From Boesenbergia rotunda (lineage: Eukaryota > Streptophyta > Magnoliopsida > Zingiberales > Zingiberaceae): DNA of 64,000 bases. Shown here one piece after another: positions 24,690 through 36,486 of this stretch. The notes below the pieces were generated by a model that did no database searches, was not told the origin of the DNA, and saw nothing but the letters and a program-made list of their open reading frames with translations. The number at the start of each line of letters is the position of its first letter. The first letter of the stretch is position 1. Made by a program: the position numbers and the translations under genes. Where the stretch lies: contig JAGFNQ010005401.1 in the NCBI GenBank assembly GCA_024364735.1, positions 62,001-126,000 on the forward strand. The letters run 5' to 3'.

Positions 24690-26018
24690 GGGGGGGGTGC
24701 TATACCTTAGGGATCGTCTATGTATCCCTAATTATCCGGAGCTCCGAAGAAAATACTGACGGAAGCTCACGAGACCCCTTATTCGATGCATCCCGGATCC
24801 ACCAAGATGTATCAAGATCTGAAGGAGAAGTTCTGGTGGTCTGGTATGAAGAGGGATGTGGCTCAGCATGTTGGTACTTGCATGACTTGCCAGCAAGTAA
24901 AGGCGGAACACCAGCGACCCGGAGGAGTTCTACAGCCACTAGCGATTCCGGAGTGGAAATGGGAAGACATCTCTATGGATTTCATTTCAGGGCTTCCCAG
25001 GACTACTAATGGATATGATGCAATATGGGTGATCGTGGATAGGCTGACGAAGTCTGCTCATTTCTTGGCGATCAAGATGACCTATTCGATTGAGCAACTG
25101 GCTCAACTATATGTTAAGGAAGTAATCAGACTTCATGGAGTTCCCAAGACCATTATCTCAGATAGGGATGGTCGTTTTACTTCGCATTTTTGGGAATGCG
25201 TTCAGAAGTCTCTCGGTACCAAATTGCGATTTAGCACCGCCTTCCATCCGCAGACTGACGGGCAAACTGAACGGGTGAATCAAATATTAGAGGATATGTT
25301 GAGAGCTTGTGCCCTGGATTTCAAAGTAAGTTGGTGTCGATATCTATGCTTGGCGGAATTCGCTTACAACAATAGCTACCAAGCTACTATAGGAATGGCA
25401 CCTTATGAAGCCTTGTATGGCAGGAGATGTAGATCTCCGATATGTTGGTACGAGAGTGGGGAAAAGAAGGAGATGGGGCTCGCAACGGATGTTATTGACA
25501 GCGCCACCCGAGCTATTCAAAATATTCGACAACGGATAGAAACTGCTCAGAGTCGGCAGAAGAGTTATGCCGATGTCCGGCGCAGACCATTAAAATTTAA
25601 TGTTGGAGATTTGGTATTTCTTAAAGTGGCTCCTATGAAAGGGGTGACAAGATTTGGGAAGAAAGGAAAGCTGAGTCCGAGATATGTGGGGCCATACTTA
25701 ATTCTGAAAAGAGTTGGTAAGGTGGCATATGAGTTGGAGCTGCCTCCAGAGATGTCAGCTATCCATAACGTATTCCACGTATCCCTGCTGAAAAAGTGTA
25801 TCCCGAATATGGACCAAGTGATCGAGCCGCAGATAGTACAAGTACAAGAGGACCTAAGTTATGAGAGCAGACCCATCCAGATTTTGGATAGGGAAGTCAA
25901 GAAGCTAAGGAATAAGGAGGTACCTCTAGTCAAGATCTTATGGCGAAGCCAGCGGTTCGAGGAAGCTACCTGGGAACGCGAGGACGAAATGAGGCGCAAG
26001 TACCCGGAATTATTCTAA
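24690..26018 (+). pseudogene. Integrase with chromodomain-like C-terminus, Tekay-type
   Basis: The remaining end of pol. The first codons (RDRLCIPNYPELRR) are one nucleotide out of frame with the rest, shift near 24750. The long open part from 24786 holds 410 codons. It contains the end of the HHCC zinc-binding domain (CMTC at residues 32-35), the DDE catalytic core with D65, D126 and E162 (exact 35-residue spacing), a GPY module near residue 300, and a tail (from ~residue 360) ending WEREDEMRRKYPELF that matches the chromodomain-like end of Tekay/Del elements, which is thought to guide insertion into heterochromatin. All three catalytic residues are intact, but RT and RNase H upstream are gone and the frameshift removes the natural N-terminus. 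Confidence 0.9.
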
Positions 26019-26037
26019 GTTCGAGGACGAACTTTTA

Positions 26038-26052
26038 AGAGGTATGGGGGAT
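26038..26052 (+). other. Polypurine tract of the Tekay-like element
   Basis: AAGAGGTATGGGGGA directly before the 3' LTR start TGTAACGACC. Confidence 0.75.
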
Positions 26053-28594
26053 TGTAACGACCCGGAAAATTCTCTTAATATTTTCTGAAAATATTGAGCA
26101 TGTTTAGATAATTTTCCGAAGGACCTAGAGGCATTAATACGAACATTGGCCTAGGAAATCCATGTTTTCTCATTTAAATTGAGGAAACCAAGTGCTAATG
26201 GGCCTTATATGGGCTTCCTAGTACTATGATTATAGGTGGATTTTTAGGAAGAATTGGTATAAATATAAATAGGAATTTATTTGGGCACATTAACATGATT
26301 ATGGGAAAGTATTAGCCTAACGTTCCCATCTAGGGATTCGGCCAACAGGAAAGGGACAAAACCAAGGTCCCTATGTTTATAGGTTTCGGCCACCATGATT
26401 TAAATGTCTATAAATATGTTAAAAATCATGATAATGTTATTTGATGTTCCCTTATGATGTGTAGAGGTTAAGTATAATTTTTGGGAATCTTTGGAGTACC
26501 CTAGGACACCCCAGGGTTTCGGCCAACATGAAAGAAACAAAAACTGAGGACCCTGAGTTTAAGGGTTTCGGCCATCATGTTTTAAAGGTCTATAATTATG
26601 CTAAGAATCATGATAATGTTATTTAATGTTCCCTTATGATGTTTAGAAGTTAAGTATAAATTTTGGGAATTTTTGGAGCACCCTAGAGGCCCATATGGTT
26701 CGGCCAACCCCAAGGACCCAAGGGTTAGGGTTAAGTCTTTAACTTCAAGCATATGTTTATGTGTTGCCATGATATAAGGATGAAGGATGGTGATTATGTG
26801 AATTTTCACATGGCCTTGGGACTCCACAAGTTTCGGCCAATAAGGGTTAATAGGATAAAAGTTAAGATTTATTTCAAGTAAGGATCCCAATGGCCCTATG
26901 GTACGATGTGATTTATGTTTATGAATGATATGCCATGTTATGAATGATATGCCATGTTTATGAATGATATGCCATGTTTATGAATGATATGTCATGGTTA
27001 TGCATGATATGCCATGTTTATGAATGATATGCCATGTTATGAATGATATGCCATGTTACGAATGATATGTCATGTTTATGAATGATATGTCATGGTTATG
27101 CATGATATGTCATGTTTAGGAATGATATGCCATGTTTTAGGATAATACGAATGTATGTCATGCTCTATGAATGATGTGTACATATGTCATGTCTAAGAAT
27201 GAGAATGATGAATGACAAGTATGATGAATGAAAGATGATGCTTATGTCTTTAAGACATAAATATGCTAAACGGCACGGTCGATGGTCGACGGTACGACGG
27301 TCGAGAGGACCGGTAAATGGGCCGGTAGACGGGCCGAGCCGTAACAAGTTATGCTATGATGAGTATGCCATGAAGGTCTTATGAATGATGAAGCATGAAA
27401 AGTATTTTACTTTATGTATGGGCTTGTACCGGACCGAAGTATGGGTCCAAGGGATGGGCACCTTAAGAATGCCTCGGTTATGGACTACCGAAGCTGTCCA
27501 CGGTTCTGGCACTACCGGAGCTGTGCAACAAGGATGGGCTCCTTAAGAAGCGCCTCGGTTCGGGGACTACCGATTATGCTGTCCTTACCCTAGTAGGTCG
27601 GGGCTAGCTACCTCGGATTTACTAGGGATGCGCGCTATGATGTATGTATGTGGTACAAGCCGGGGACCCCAAATGTTATGATGATGATGTTTAAGCATTT
27701 TTCAAAGTATGTTTTAAAAGTTAAGCATCTTTATGTAAATGCATTCCACTCATGCATTCATACATGATATGCATTATGTTACGATAATGATGTCTTATAC
27801 TTATGCTTTACGATAAAAGATATGCATGAATGATCTATGTCAGGATTATGTTAAGAAGATGTTCATATGATAGGATAGAAGATATGCCTATGTTTATGCC
27901 ATATAGGTTGATTTTTGTTGTGTTATGTTATGCCATGTATTATGCCATGCTACTACGTTTAAGCTTATACTATGTCTTATGCCATGCTAGGGAAGATTAT
28001 TATGTTATGTTATGCCATGTTTCATGCTATGCTTAGAATGTTAGTATGATTATGTTCATGTCATGTCTCATGCTATGCTACGAATGTTCACTTATGTTTA
28101 TGATCATGTCATGTCAAGGGTATGGTAAATATGATGATGTTTTATGTGCTTATTATGAAATGACGAATGTTTTAGTGAGTAGGAAAGAGTCTTACTAAGC
28201 CTGTGTGCTTATAGTCTTCTTTCCTTATACCGCAGATCACGCAAGGGGATAACGAGGAAGCAGCAGGAGGGCCTGAAATATGTGTGTGATGGTGACTTGG
28301 CCCATGAAATCGAATGTGTTAACCGTTTATGCTAAGAACTTTATTTTTGCTACCTATATGCTCGAATAGTGACTTATGAAACTTTATGATAAGATGTCAA
28401 GTATGATATGATATGAACCTTATGGTATGATGTTAAGCATGACGTTCATATGTTAAGTTCCATGTCATTATATTAGGGATGGTAGTAGGGGCATGTATAT
28501 GTAAGGTTTAAGTTATTCCGCTGCAGTATGATGTTACATGCCTTAAGTATGTCAGCGTAACGCCGCTTTAGGGAAAAAAAAAGTGGGCGTTACA
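26053..28594 (+). repeat. 3' LTR of the Tekay-like element (shortened)
   Basis: 2542 bp. Near-identical to the 5' LTR where aligned, but at 26329-26332 the sequence jumps from the equivalent of 19472 to that of 20870. Both breakpoints carry TCTA, so the 1398-bp deletion used 4-bp microhomology. The minisatellite is also shorter. Confidence 0.9.
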
Positions 28595-28599
28595 TAGTA
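28595..28599. repeat. Target-site duplication TAGTA (right)
   Basis: Matches 19191-19195. Confidence 0.9.
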
Positions 28600-29131
28600 T
28601 GATTCCACCATTGAACTCCAATTTGTGGTTCTTGGGAAGTCATTGATGGCTTTCATTAGGATGTCTTGGTTGGAGAGTTGCTCACCTACACTTATTAGTC
28701 CATTTCAAATTTTCTTAATTTTCGAATGTAAATTAGATACCTTTTCTCCTTTGTCAAACTTGAGGTTGTTGAGTTGAGATCGGAGAAGGTCTTTCTTTGT
28801 TAATTTTGCTTCTGATGTGCCTTCATGAAGCTCTACTAGCTTGTCCCATAAATCCTTGGCACTTGTGTAGCTTCTAATCCTAGTTATCTCTTGTTGAAGA
28901 AGCACACATAGAAGATGATGCAAAGTTTTTGAATTTACTAAATGATTATCTTTTTACTTCTTGCTCCACTTTATCTTTTCAAGTGACTTATTTTCTTGAT
29001 TCCTAGGTACTTCAAAACCATTCCATAATTAACATTATATCGAAATCGATATCAAAAAATACCTCCATCCTTTTCTTCCACCAAAAAAATTCTCCTTCAA
29101 ATTTGGGTGATTGGAAGTACGAGTCGACCAT
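28600..29131 (-). pseudogene. Copia gag, N-terminal half (copia-1, UBN2 region)
   Basis: Minus strand, ATG at 29131. It starts MVDSYFQSPKFEG and an FFWWKKRME block, then has frameshifts and stops, then the recognisable UBN2 stretch SAKDLWDKLVELHEGTSEAK at ~28840 and a LHSKIKKI-type block. This is the RNA-packaging capsid part of a plant Copia gag. It continues at 19190 across the Tekay-like insertion. Confidence 0.75.
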
Positions 29132-29182
29132 TTTGATGAAATTGCTCTTCTAGGTGGTTAGTCCGTTGAAGGGCGACCTTGC

Positions 29183-29194
29183 ACTCTGATACCA
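29183..29194 (-). other. Primer-binding site of copia-1 (tRNA-Met)
   Basis: The minus strand reads TGGTATCAGAGT, 2 nt from the LTR boundary at 29197. Confidence 0.85.
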
Positions 29195-29196
29195 AT

Positions 29197-30159
29197 TGTT
29201 AGAATTGATGGCACGGCTAGAAGGGGTGAATAGTTTCTCACCCAATTCTCCGACTTCTTCCTGCACGTGTTAGTTGCGCCAGCGGAAATGAAACTTAAAC
29301 AATGAACACAATGCTAACACTTATTTTTTATGTGGTTCGGAGATTGTTTATTCCTACTTCATAGCGTGTCTTTGAGGTGGACAATTCCTCAATCCTTCGG
29401 TGGATTAGTCTCCAGCAATCTCCGGCTAGAGCTTTCTCGTTCTCGGTGAAGAACAACCGCTCACAAGACACTCTTTCCCTTTTCAAGATTGAGAATTAGG
29501 GTTAAGAGGAAGAGATGAGCTTTGGGAGCTTTGAGCACTTGATCAAGAAGATTTATCACTGAAGAGCTAATTTTTCTCAAGTCTCAAAAATTTCCTTTAA
29601 CTAGAGGAGAGAGCTGTTAACAAAATAGCTCAGCCCCGACACCAGTCGACTGCTACCAAGGCCAGTCAACTGGTGCTCAGCCAAATGGCTAGTTTTCGAA
29701 CAAACTAGTCGACTACCACCCAGACCAGTCGACTGATTTTACTGTTCGAAACTCATAGAAGGTTCAGCCGACTAGTGTCCCTACCAGCCGACTAATCTTA
29801 TTACACACTCACACTCATCCTCTTCGGAGTCATCCTTTGAAGCTCTCTTCCTTTGGCTCTCGTCCCTCGAATGCATCCAAGCCCTCGGCTCGTCCTAACG
29901 TCATCCTTCGCGTATGCCTTAAAGTCTGCTTCCCTCGGCTCCACTCCATTGCTCCTCATCCGACGGTCCCTCAGATGCGTCATCCTTCACTGACTCAAGG
30001 ATCTGAGCACTAGGATAAGATTTTCCATATGTGTGTTCCACCATGTCCTGCATGACTCAAACACACATCAAACCAATATGAAAACCTAACTTAATTATAT
30101 TAACACACACATCAAAACTCATGATCTATCCGATAAAATCTGGGTTGATTGCACCAACA
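29197..30159 (-). repeat. 5' LTR of copia-1
   Basis: 963 bp; on the minus strand TGTTGGTGCAATCAACC...AATTCTAACA, a start common in plant Copia LTRs. The centre (29635-29795) holds several CAGTCGACTG-type palindromes. The partner 3' LTR is missing; the element is truncated near 17995. Confidence 0.8.
29635..29795 (-). repeat. GTCGAC palindrome cluster in the copia-1 LTR
   Basis: CAGTCGACTG, CAGTCAACTG, TAGTCGACTA, CAGTCGACTG and CAGCCGACTA occur within ~160 bp. All are perfect or near-perfect palindromes around GTCGAC. Confidence 0.7.
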
Positions 30160-30596
30160 AGTTCCACCCAAGTTACATCACTTATGCCAGTCGAAGACAC
30201 AACTTTTCGGCATTTAAGCTTCCCTAATGATATGAGCCAGATACTGACTAGCGTTCATCATATAACCATTGTTGACGGGAAGCCGTGAAAAATATACTCT
30301 TTTATTTTTCTCTTTATGGTTTGATCTAAATTTTGAATCATATTGTAAATGAGGGATTTTAATTTAAACATTTATGTTGTTATATTAAAAATATAATATA
30401 TTTTATGTATGTTTGTTGGATTCAAGCAACTATGTTATAAAATAACATACATACTATTATATATCAAATATATCATAATTACATATTCATATTTTAAGGA
30501 TGAACCATTAGTAAGAGTCATTGGATCATTCTTTTACATCACATGCATAATATCAAAGATTTGGTTTCAAAATCCATACAACAAACAATAAAACTT
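30160..30596 (-). other. Leader remnant between two LTRs
   Basis: AT-rich DNA that follows the primer site of the LTR at 30617-32899 on the minus strand, so probably the start of that element's internal region, cut off by copia-1. No coding sequence is supported. Confidence 0.4.
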
Positions 30597-30610
30597 GGCT
30601 CCGATATCAC
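30597..30610 (-). other. Primer-binding site, degenerate Met type
   Basis: The minus strand reads GTGATATCGGAGCC, close to TGGTATCGGAGCC, a few bases from the LTR end near 30617. Confidence 0.5.
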
Positions 30611-31275
30611 TATTGGTGTGTCGGATCATAATTCGGACAGCGTGTTTTTACACCCCTTTGCACAACGGAAAATTAAAATTTATTTTATGATTTAACAATT
30701 AAATTAAAGGAGTGTTCATATGGATATTTAAAAATAAATATAAGCATGATCTTTAATCTAAACATGCAATACAATCGAGCTATTCAAGAACGATCCTAAA
30801 AGTATATTATTGATTCATCTAATATTAATTTAATCTTTTTATTTAGACATGCAAAACTATCTACTTTAAGCATACTAGATCATTTGAGCATAATCTAAAT
30901 AAAACTATTAATATATGTATTAAGATATAAATAAATCAAAACATAAGCGACAATATATCTCCCAAACAACTTTGTTTAGGGATGACTAACTATTTTAGAT
31001 TTAGCGAAATAGCTCTCCTTTCTCTGTCTTGAACTTATGATTCCTCCAACTAATCAGGTCCACGATCAGAGTCCCCTTTCCATTAATGCTTGATCGCACT
31101 AGAGATCAAGTGTCATTTTTTATCGAGACAATCGTAACCTCCCAAATAACAAGCGACAAAAAAATGGATTTCTCTTAATGAAAGAGAGAAGAAGATCTTC
31201 ATCTTCTTTCTTTTAAGAAAAGGAGGAAAACAACTTGGGAGATGAAAATTCACACAAAATTCCAAGATGACTCCT

Positions 31276-31284
31276 CTTTATATA
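31276..31284 (-). promoter_or_regulatory. TATA box of LTR-D
   Basis: The minus strand reads TATATAAAG, a strong plant TATA box, just downstream of the palindromic repeats. Confidence 0.55.
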
Positions 31285-31290
31285 GTCTCC

Positions 31291-31410
31291 AAGGAATATA
31301 AAGAGATACGTCTCTTCATTTCCTCTTCATTTCCAAAGAATATAAAGAGATACGTCTCTTCATTTCCAAAGAATATAAAGAGATGTGCCTCTTCATTTCC
31401 AAAGAATACG
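31291..31410 (-). repeat. ~39-bp tandem repeats with AGAGATACGTCTCT palindromes
   Basis: About three units of AAAGAATATAAAGAGATACG followed by TCTCTTCATTTCC. Each contains AGAGA-TACG-TCTCT (the last is decayed). They lie immediately upstream of the TATA box on the LTR's own strand. Confidence 0.65.
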
Positions 31411-32220
31411 GAGAGATTCACGACTAAGAAAACATTGAACTAAGTCATTTTCTTTCTTCCATCTTGACCCATTGGATGCTAGAACTTTTCTAAGAATGTA
31501 AGTCCATCATAATCATATTAATAATCCATTCATAATCATATTAATGATAATATTTGATCATATTAAACTTTAGTTGTCAATTCATTGTTTGATCACATCA
31601 AATGTTATTTGCCAAATTTAACTACTTGAGTTTGACTTTCTCAACAGGAAATAGGAAAACTAATACTTGTGTAACCCTCAATAGTTCAGGGATACAGCTA
31701 GTTGTGGGTTCACAACTCTTTGTGATTCAGGATGATGCTCATCCTTTATTCGGGCATACCCTTAATAGCCCCATCATATAATTAACTGCTTGATTATACA
31801 ATGTCAGAACTAATTCTAATTAGCACCCAATGAATCATGGCAAGAGCATCTAGCAGCACCGCCCCATGACTCCCTATGTATCACTGAATAGTGCCTACAA
31901 GAACCAGTCGATTATTGTTAACGTATAGTCTGGTCCCTTCATGTCATATATCCCGGTCGTATCTACAACTATTGATACATCGAGGGTTGTGTATTGATTC
32001 GACAACTATGTAATGTATCTTATAGTGTCAACGTGTGTATAACTAGAAAACTCTTTTCCTAAAGCACATCTTACAGCTTTGATGAGAGACTTCATACACT
32101 ATAGAACAATGTATTACATATGATATCCACACTCATGAGTGTGTGGTGAATCCCCGACTACAATGCACTGGCTCCTATATATTTCGTTACTACACCCAAT
32201 CTCATCACAATGCAGCCCCA

Positions 32221-32666
32221 GCATATAGAGTCTCAGTGTTGTCCCAGATCATAAGGACTATTAGTGTACAACAATAACCAAGAATTTATCCACTCGATAA
32301 ATGATAACCACTTGGAAAAATCGTATGAGGGTGGCTCGATAAACTCATCGTATAAGCATTCATCTGTATGTTTGAACATCTCTACGTCCTTACCAATAAA
32401 ACATGATACACTACATCACAAATGCTAGTTTTTAGCTCAAGCGGCATATAAAGTCTCAGTGTTGTCCCGGGTCATAAGGACTATTAGTGTAAAACAATAA
32501 TCAAGGATTTATCCACTCGATAAATGATAACCACTTGGAAAAATCGTATGAGGGTGGCTCGATAAACTCATCGTATAAGCATTCATCTGTATGTTTGAAC
32601 ATCTCTACGTCCTTACCAATGAAACATGATACACTACATCACAAATGCTAGTTTTTAGCTCAAGCG
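32221..32666 (-). repeat. 223-bp tandem duplication in LTR-D
   Basis: 32221-32443 and 32444-32666 are near-identical, both starting GCATATA(G/A)AGTCTCAGTG and ending in CTCAAGCG. Confidence 0.85.
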
Positions 32667-32899
32667 GCCTTTTATCCTTGTTTATTAGATGACCCAATTG
32701 ACTAGGAATATGTTTAGAATATACAGTGAATATTGGTATATTTCATGATAATCATCATATGTACCACCATATCTTACTATCAAGGACTTTATATATGCAT
32801 CTAGTATGGGTATTAAGATAAAACAAATATCATACTGAATAAAATTATATTAAAATAAAGGATGTTTATCTACAAAAATTAATAAAACCTTAGCCAACA

Positions 32900-34539
32900 G
32901 TTCGGACTTACACAACTCCTACTCTAACAAAAATGTCCCTTGTGCTTCTGTCACAGCTTTGTGTGGCTTCTTTATGTAAACACTCAACTTCTTCCAATCT
33001 CTGTGCTCCTGTAACAAAAATATTTTCTTCTAGTAAACAAACATCTTTTAAGAACACAAATTCAATACAAATAATTTTCCCTCTTGATTTTCTCTCTCAA
33101 TTCTTGCTTCCTTTGGGTTTTCTTTGTTCAAGAGTCTACAATTGGATTGTAGTGATAACACATTAACCGCATGTAATGGTATTTACCTCACAAACAATAC
33201 CAAATGGCAATAGTTTTTGTCAGCCTGACAGTGAAGTTCTTCGATTATATCACTAACATTTTAACTAATCGTTCTGTTTGGCCTTCATATCAAATGATTC
33301 ATAATTAGTTGTTTATATCACATATGTGAGACACATTGTAAACTTCATTTGGATATTGTTTTTTCTGATAACATGAAAACATGAGTGCTGAAAAAAAATA
33401 ACAGAAATGAATGCACAATCTTCATCACATCATGACAGCTCTTGTGGTTGTTTTCTTTTTGTTTTTTATTTTTTTCCCCCTCATGCCACGAGATGCCCAA
33501 TTAGTTAGAGCGCGATAGATTTAATATAATAGGACAAGAATCAATTGTTGACGGACACATACAATTAAAGAAATAACTCATCTCATCTCTTAGCTATTTG
33601 ACAGTCGACTATAAGACTATGTGATTTATTTCCTTTCATACAATCTGAGGACCCTTGTGAAAGGCATTTGGGATGAATATAATCACCTTATTATATTATA
33701 ATTGTACTAACTTTCTTTAGATTTTTTTAGTATTCTATTTTTTTCCTGGTCTTTTTCTAGCAACAATGAAAAATAGTAAAATAAGAAAATTATGTGAATT
33801 ATGTAATCTTGGATGCATTTTCTGATGACTAATTTTTTGGTTTTATGACAATATTCATTCTGTTCTATCTACCTTTATTTATTTGTATTATTTTTTTGCA
33901 TGTATTATGATTTGCTAAATCTGTTCACAAGAATAATAAATAGGAGAAAGAAGTAAATCATGAAAATAAAAATAAAGGATGGCAATTTGTGTTAAGTTAT
34001 GTTAACTACTTTATATTTGATCCAGCATTGGAAACTTAGCTGCAGCCGTCCCCAAGTATTTAAATTCAATTTTTCTCCTTATTGTTACCTTTCTGTTCAA
34101 TTAATCACAAAATATTAACTAATTACAAGACTTGGTCCAATTGTTTCTTTCTCAAGGTTCAAAACAAATGGAAAATGACAATTCTTGAGTAATTAAAGAG
34201 AGATTCATCTGGTCATTAGCAGTAGTTTTGGCCCCAATTGGTAATAAATATATGAAACATGCAAGCACACACAATCCAAGTAAACCCAAATTCGACTCGG
34301 ATTCAAATAACTGAAAATAATAATACCTTTTGGCCACCCCTTCTTGTTCCCAACGATGCCCCCTCTTCCTCCAGGAGCATGAAGAGATCGTATTCTGCTG
34401 AAGAGCCAGCAGATTGATGCCTCCTCGGTTTCTCCAAGGTACCTTCAATCTTTACTGCCATTGAAACATATAATTCTAACAATAATTGGATCGAAAACAA
34501 GCCAACACTGATGATCTTATACCAGACTTTGCAGCTCCA
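32900..34539. other. Intergenic region upstream of the kinase gene
   Basis: AT-rich, no coding sequence, no RNA gene and no element ends recognised. It must hold the kinase promoter, but I see no convincing TATA box close to 34540. Confidence 0.5.
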
Positions 34540-36486
34540 ATGCAGCAAGCATCACTTTTGCTCTTTGTGGGCGTTGCGGTGGCGTCACTTCTTGTCTGTT
34601 TGGCACTCATGGTGTTTTGCTGGAGGTGCAGGAAGCAGAAGGGGTCGTTGTGGAAGATTGCCAACTCCAACACAGGCCCCATTTGTAAACTCCATCACCA
34701 TCTTCTTCATCATCTGTGGAAAATAAATGATGGATGAGTTAGTTTTGTTACTGTCCAATTTCAGTTCCTGATTCCTTCAGTGGCAATGTTCGGATGGTTT
34801 CTTACTTCAGTTATCGAACTCTGAAGAAAGCAACAAAGGATTTCCACCCGAAGAATCAACTAGGCGGAGGTGGATTTGGTCCAGTCTATAAGGTTGATAT
34901 CTATCTTCTTGTTCTTCATCGTCGTCATTCAGCTCTATGCAAGACTATATTTCGTGAACAGGGAGTGTTAGATGATGGAAGGATCATTGCGGTGAAGCAA
35001 CTAAGTGTTGGGAAATCTCAGCAAGGCGAGTCAGAGTTCCTTGCAGAGGTCAGAATGTTGACGAGCATCCAACACAAGAATCTAGTTCGCCTCGTTGGGT
35101 GCTGCTCGGAAGGCTCAGAGCGCCTGCTCGTCTATGAGTACATGACCAATGGAAGCTTGAACGCGATCATATCTGGTTTTACTATCTAATTTTTCCTAAG
35201 GAACATATTGATTGCTTTGTTTGCTTGTATCTATCTACTCATGGTTTTGACATGTTGAGCATGGTGATCAAATAGGAAAGAGTGGGAAATGTCTAGACTG
35301 GAAGACACGATTTGAAATCATTGTCGGAATAGCACGGGGATTGCAGTACTTGCATGAGGACTCCAACTTGAGGATTGTTCATAGAGATATCAAGGCCAGC
35401 AACATCCTCCTAGATGAGAAATTTCAGCCTAAGATCAGCGACTTTGGTCTGGCCAAGTTCTTCCCGGAGGATCAAACTTATCTCAGCACGAGATTTGCAG
35501 GAACTCTGTGAGTTAATTTTCATGTTGTAGGATAGTTTACTAAAAGTCATTCACATAATAAATTGTTAGTGACATACCTACAACACAAATTGGCACACTA
35601 GTCAACTCTAAGAAGATTAAAGATGAACATTTCAACCATTGAGGGCCCTAAATAGGTTAGTTTTCTGTAAATTTGAGTGCAATTTGATTTGCAAATTAAC
35701 TCAAAAAGTATAAATTTATACCATATTCAACTTCGAGACAGTAGAAATTGAACATTTTAAGCATCCAAGACACTTGTTCTATGTTTGGGCACAAATTGAT
35801 TTGCAAATCAGCCTACTCTTCGAAAATATGAGGATCATTTTACAAATCAACTTGGAGTGTGTTTAACAATTGATTACATGGGGCAGCTCTTGCTAAAATC
35901 CATATATGAGGATCATTTTTCTGTAAAATAGTTCAACAAAATCATTCCACAGCATTGTCTAAAATTCAGAGGGTATTGTGCACCTGAATATGCTCTGCGA
36001 GGCGAGCTTTCGGCAAAAGCCGACATCTACAGCTTCGGTGTTCTTGTGCTGGAGATCATCAGTTGCAGGACCAACACAGATCTTTCTCTTCCAATTGAGA
36101 TGCAATACCTTCCGGAATATGTAAACTCTCATCTCCCTTTCCTTTCTCCTCCATTTCTGAATCCATCTTCAGTTCAACTCAAAATCTACACAAACAAACA
36201 AAATAAAGTTAAAGCAATTATCATCTTGCAGACATGGAAGCTATATGAAAGATCAAAGGTGAGGGAAATAGTGGATCCAAAATTACTAGATGAAGGAACA
36301 ATGGAGAAAGAAGTGTTGCAGGTGTGCCAAGTTGCTCTGCTGTGCCTTCAGCTACACCCAGACTTGAGGCCTCCAATGTCTGAAATAGTGGCCATGCTGA
36401 CTTGTAGGACTCAGATATCTTCACCTGCAAAACCAACATTTTTGGAGAGGAGGGGAAGGGTAAGCATCATGCCTCCATCACCCTAG
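34540..36486 (+). CDS. Receptor-like Ser/Thr protein kinase, six exons
   Basis: Exons 34540-34684, 34765-34892, 34962-35175, 35276-35507, 35970-36120 and 36232-36486. All introns are GT...AG, all phases agree, and the total is 1125 nt = 374 residues. The protein starts at MQQASLLLF and has one membrane segment (about residues 5-27), then a basic CWRCRKQK stop-transfer, so almost no ectodomain. The kinase domain covers ~65-350: Gly loop GGGGFGPVYK, the AVKQL lysine, the FLAEVRML glutamate, HRDIKASN (an RD kinase), DFGLA and APEY. It ends in a short tail before TAG. The closest family by eye is the cysteine-rich/DUF26-like RLK and cold-responsive RLCK group, acting at the plasma membrane. The start is chosen as the only ATG before the membrane segment; an upstream signal or ectodomain exon could exist, but none is seen. 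All catalytic residues are intact. Confidence 0.85.

Larger units (their letters stand above)
19196..28594 (+). mobile_element. Tekay/Del-like chromovirus (Ty3), internally deleted
   Basis: A complete insertion by its boundaries: TGTAACGACCCGG...GCGTTACA LTRs, a Met-type primer site after the 5' LTR, a purine tract before the 3' LTR, and TAGTA on both sides. The internal part is only 2711 bp: an acidic ORF and the integrase with a chromodomain-like tail. Gag zinc knuckle, protease, RT and RNase H are absent, so it was non-autonomous or was deleted after insertion. It lies inside the gag of copia-1 on the opposite strand. Confidence 0.9.
30617..32899 (-). repeat. LTR of an unclassified element (LTR-D)
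   Basis: About 2.28 kb; on the minus strand TGTTGGCTAAGG...CCGACACA. Boundaries rest on the TG/CA ends and the adjoining primer site. It contains a TATA box (31276-31284), palindromic repeats (31291-31410) and a 223-bp tandem duplication. No second LTR in the window. Confidence 0.6.

Noticed and set aside
21123..28036. ORFs of 60-102 codons within the Tekay-like LTRs, present in both LTRs
   Set aside because: Shared only because the LTRs are copies; they consist of tandem-repeat and AT-rich sequence with no protein features.
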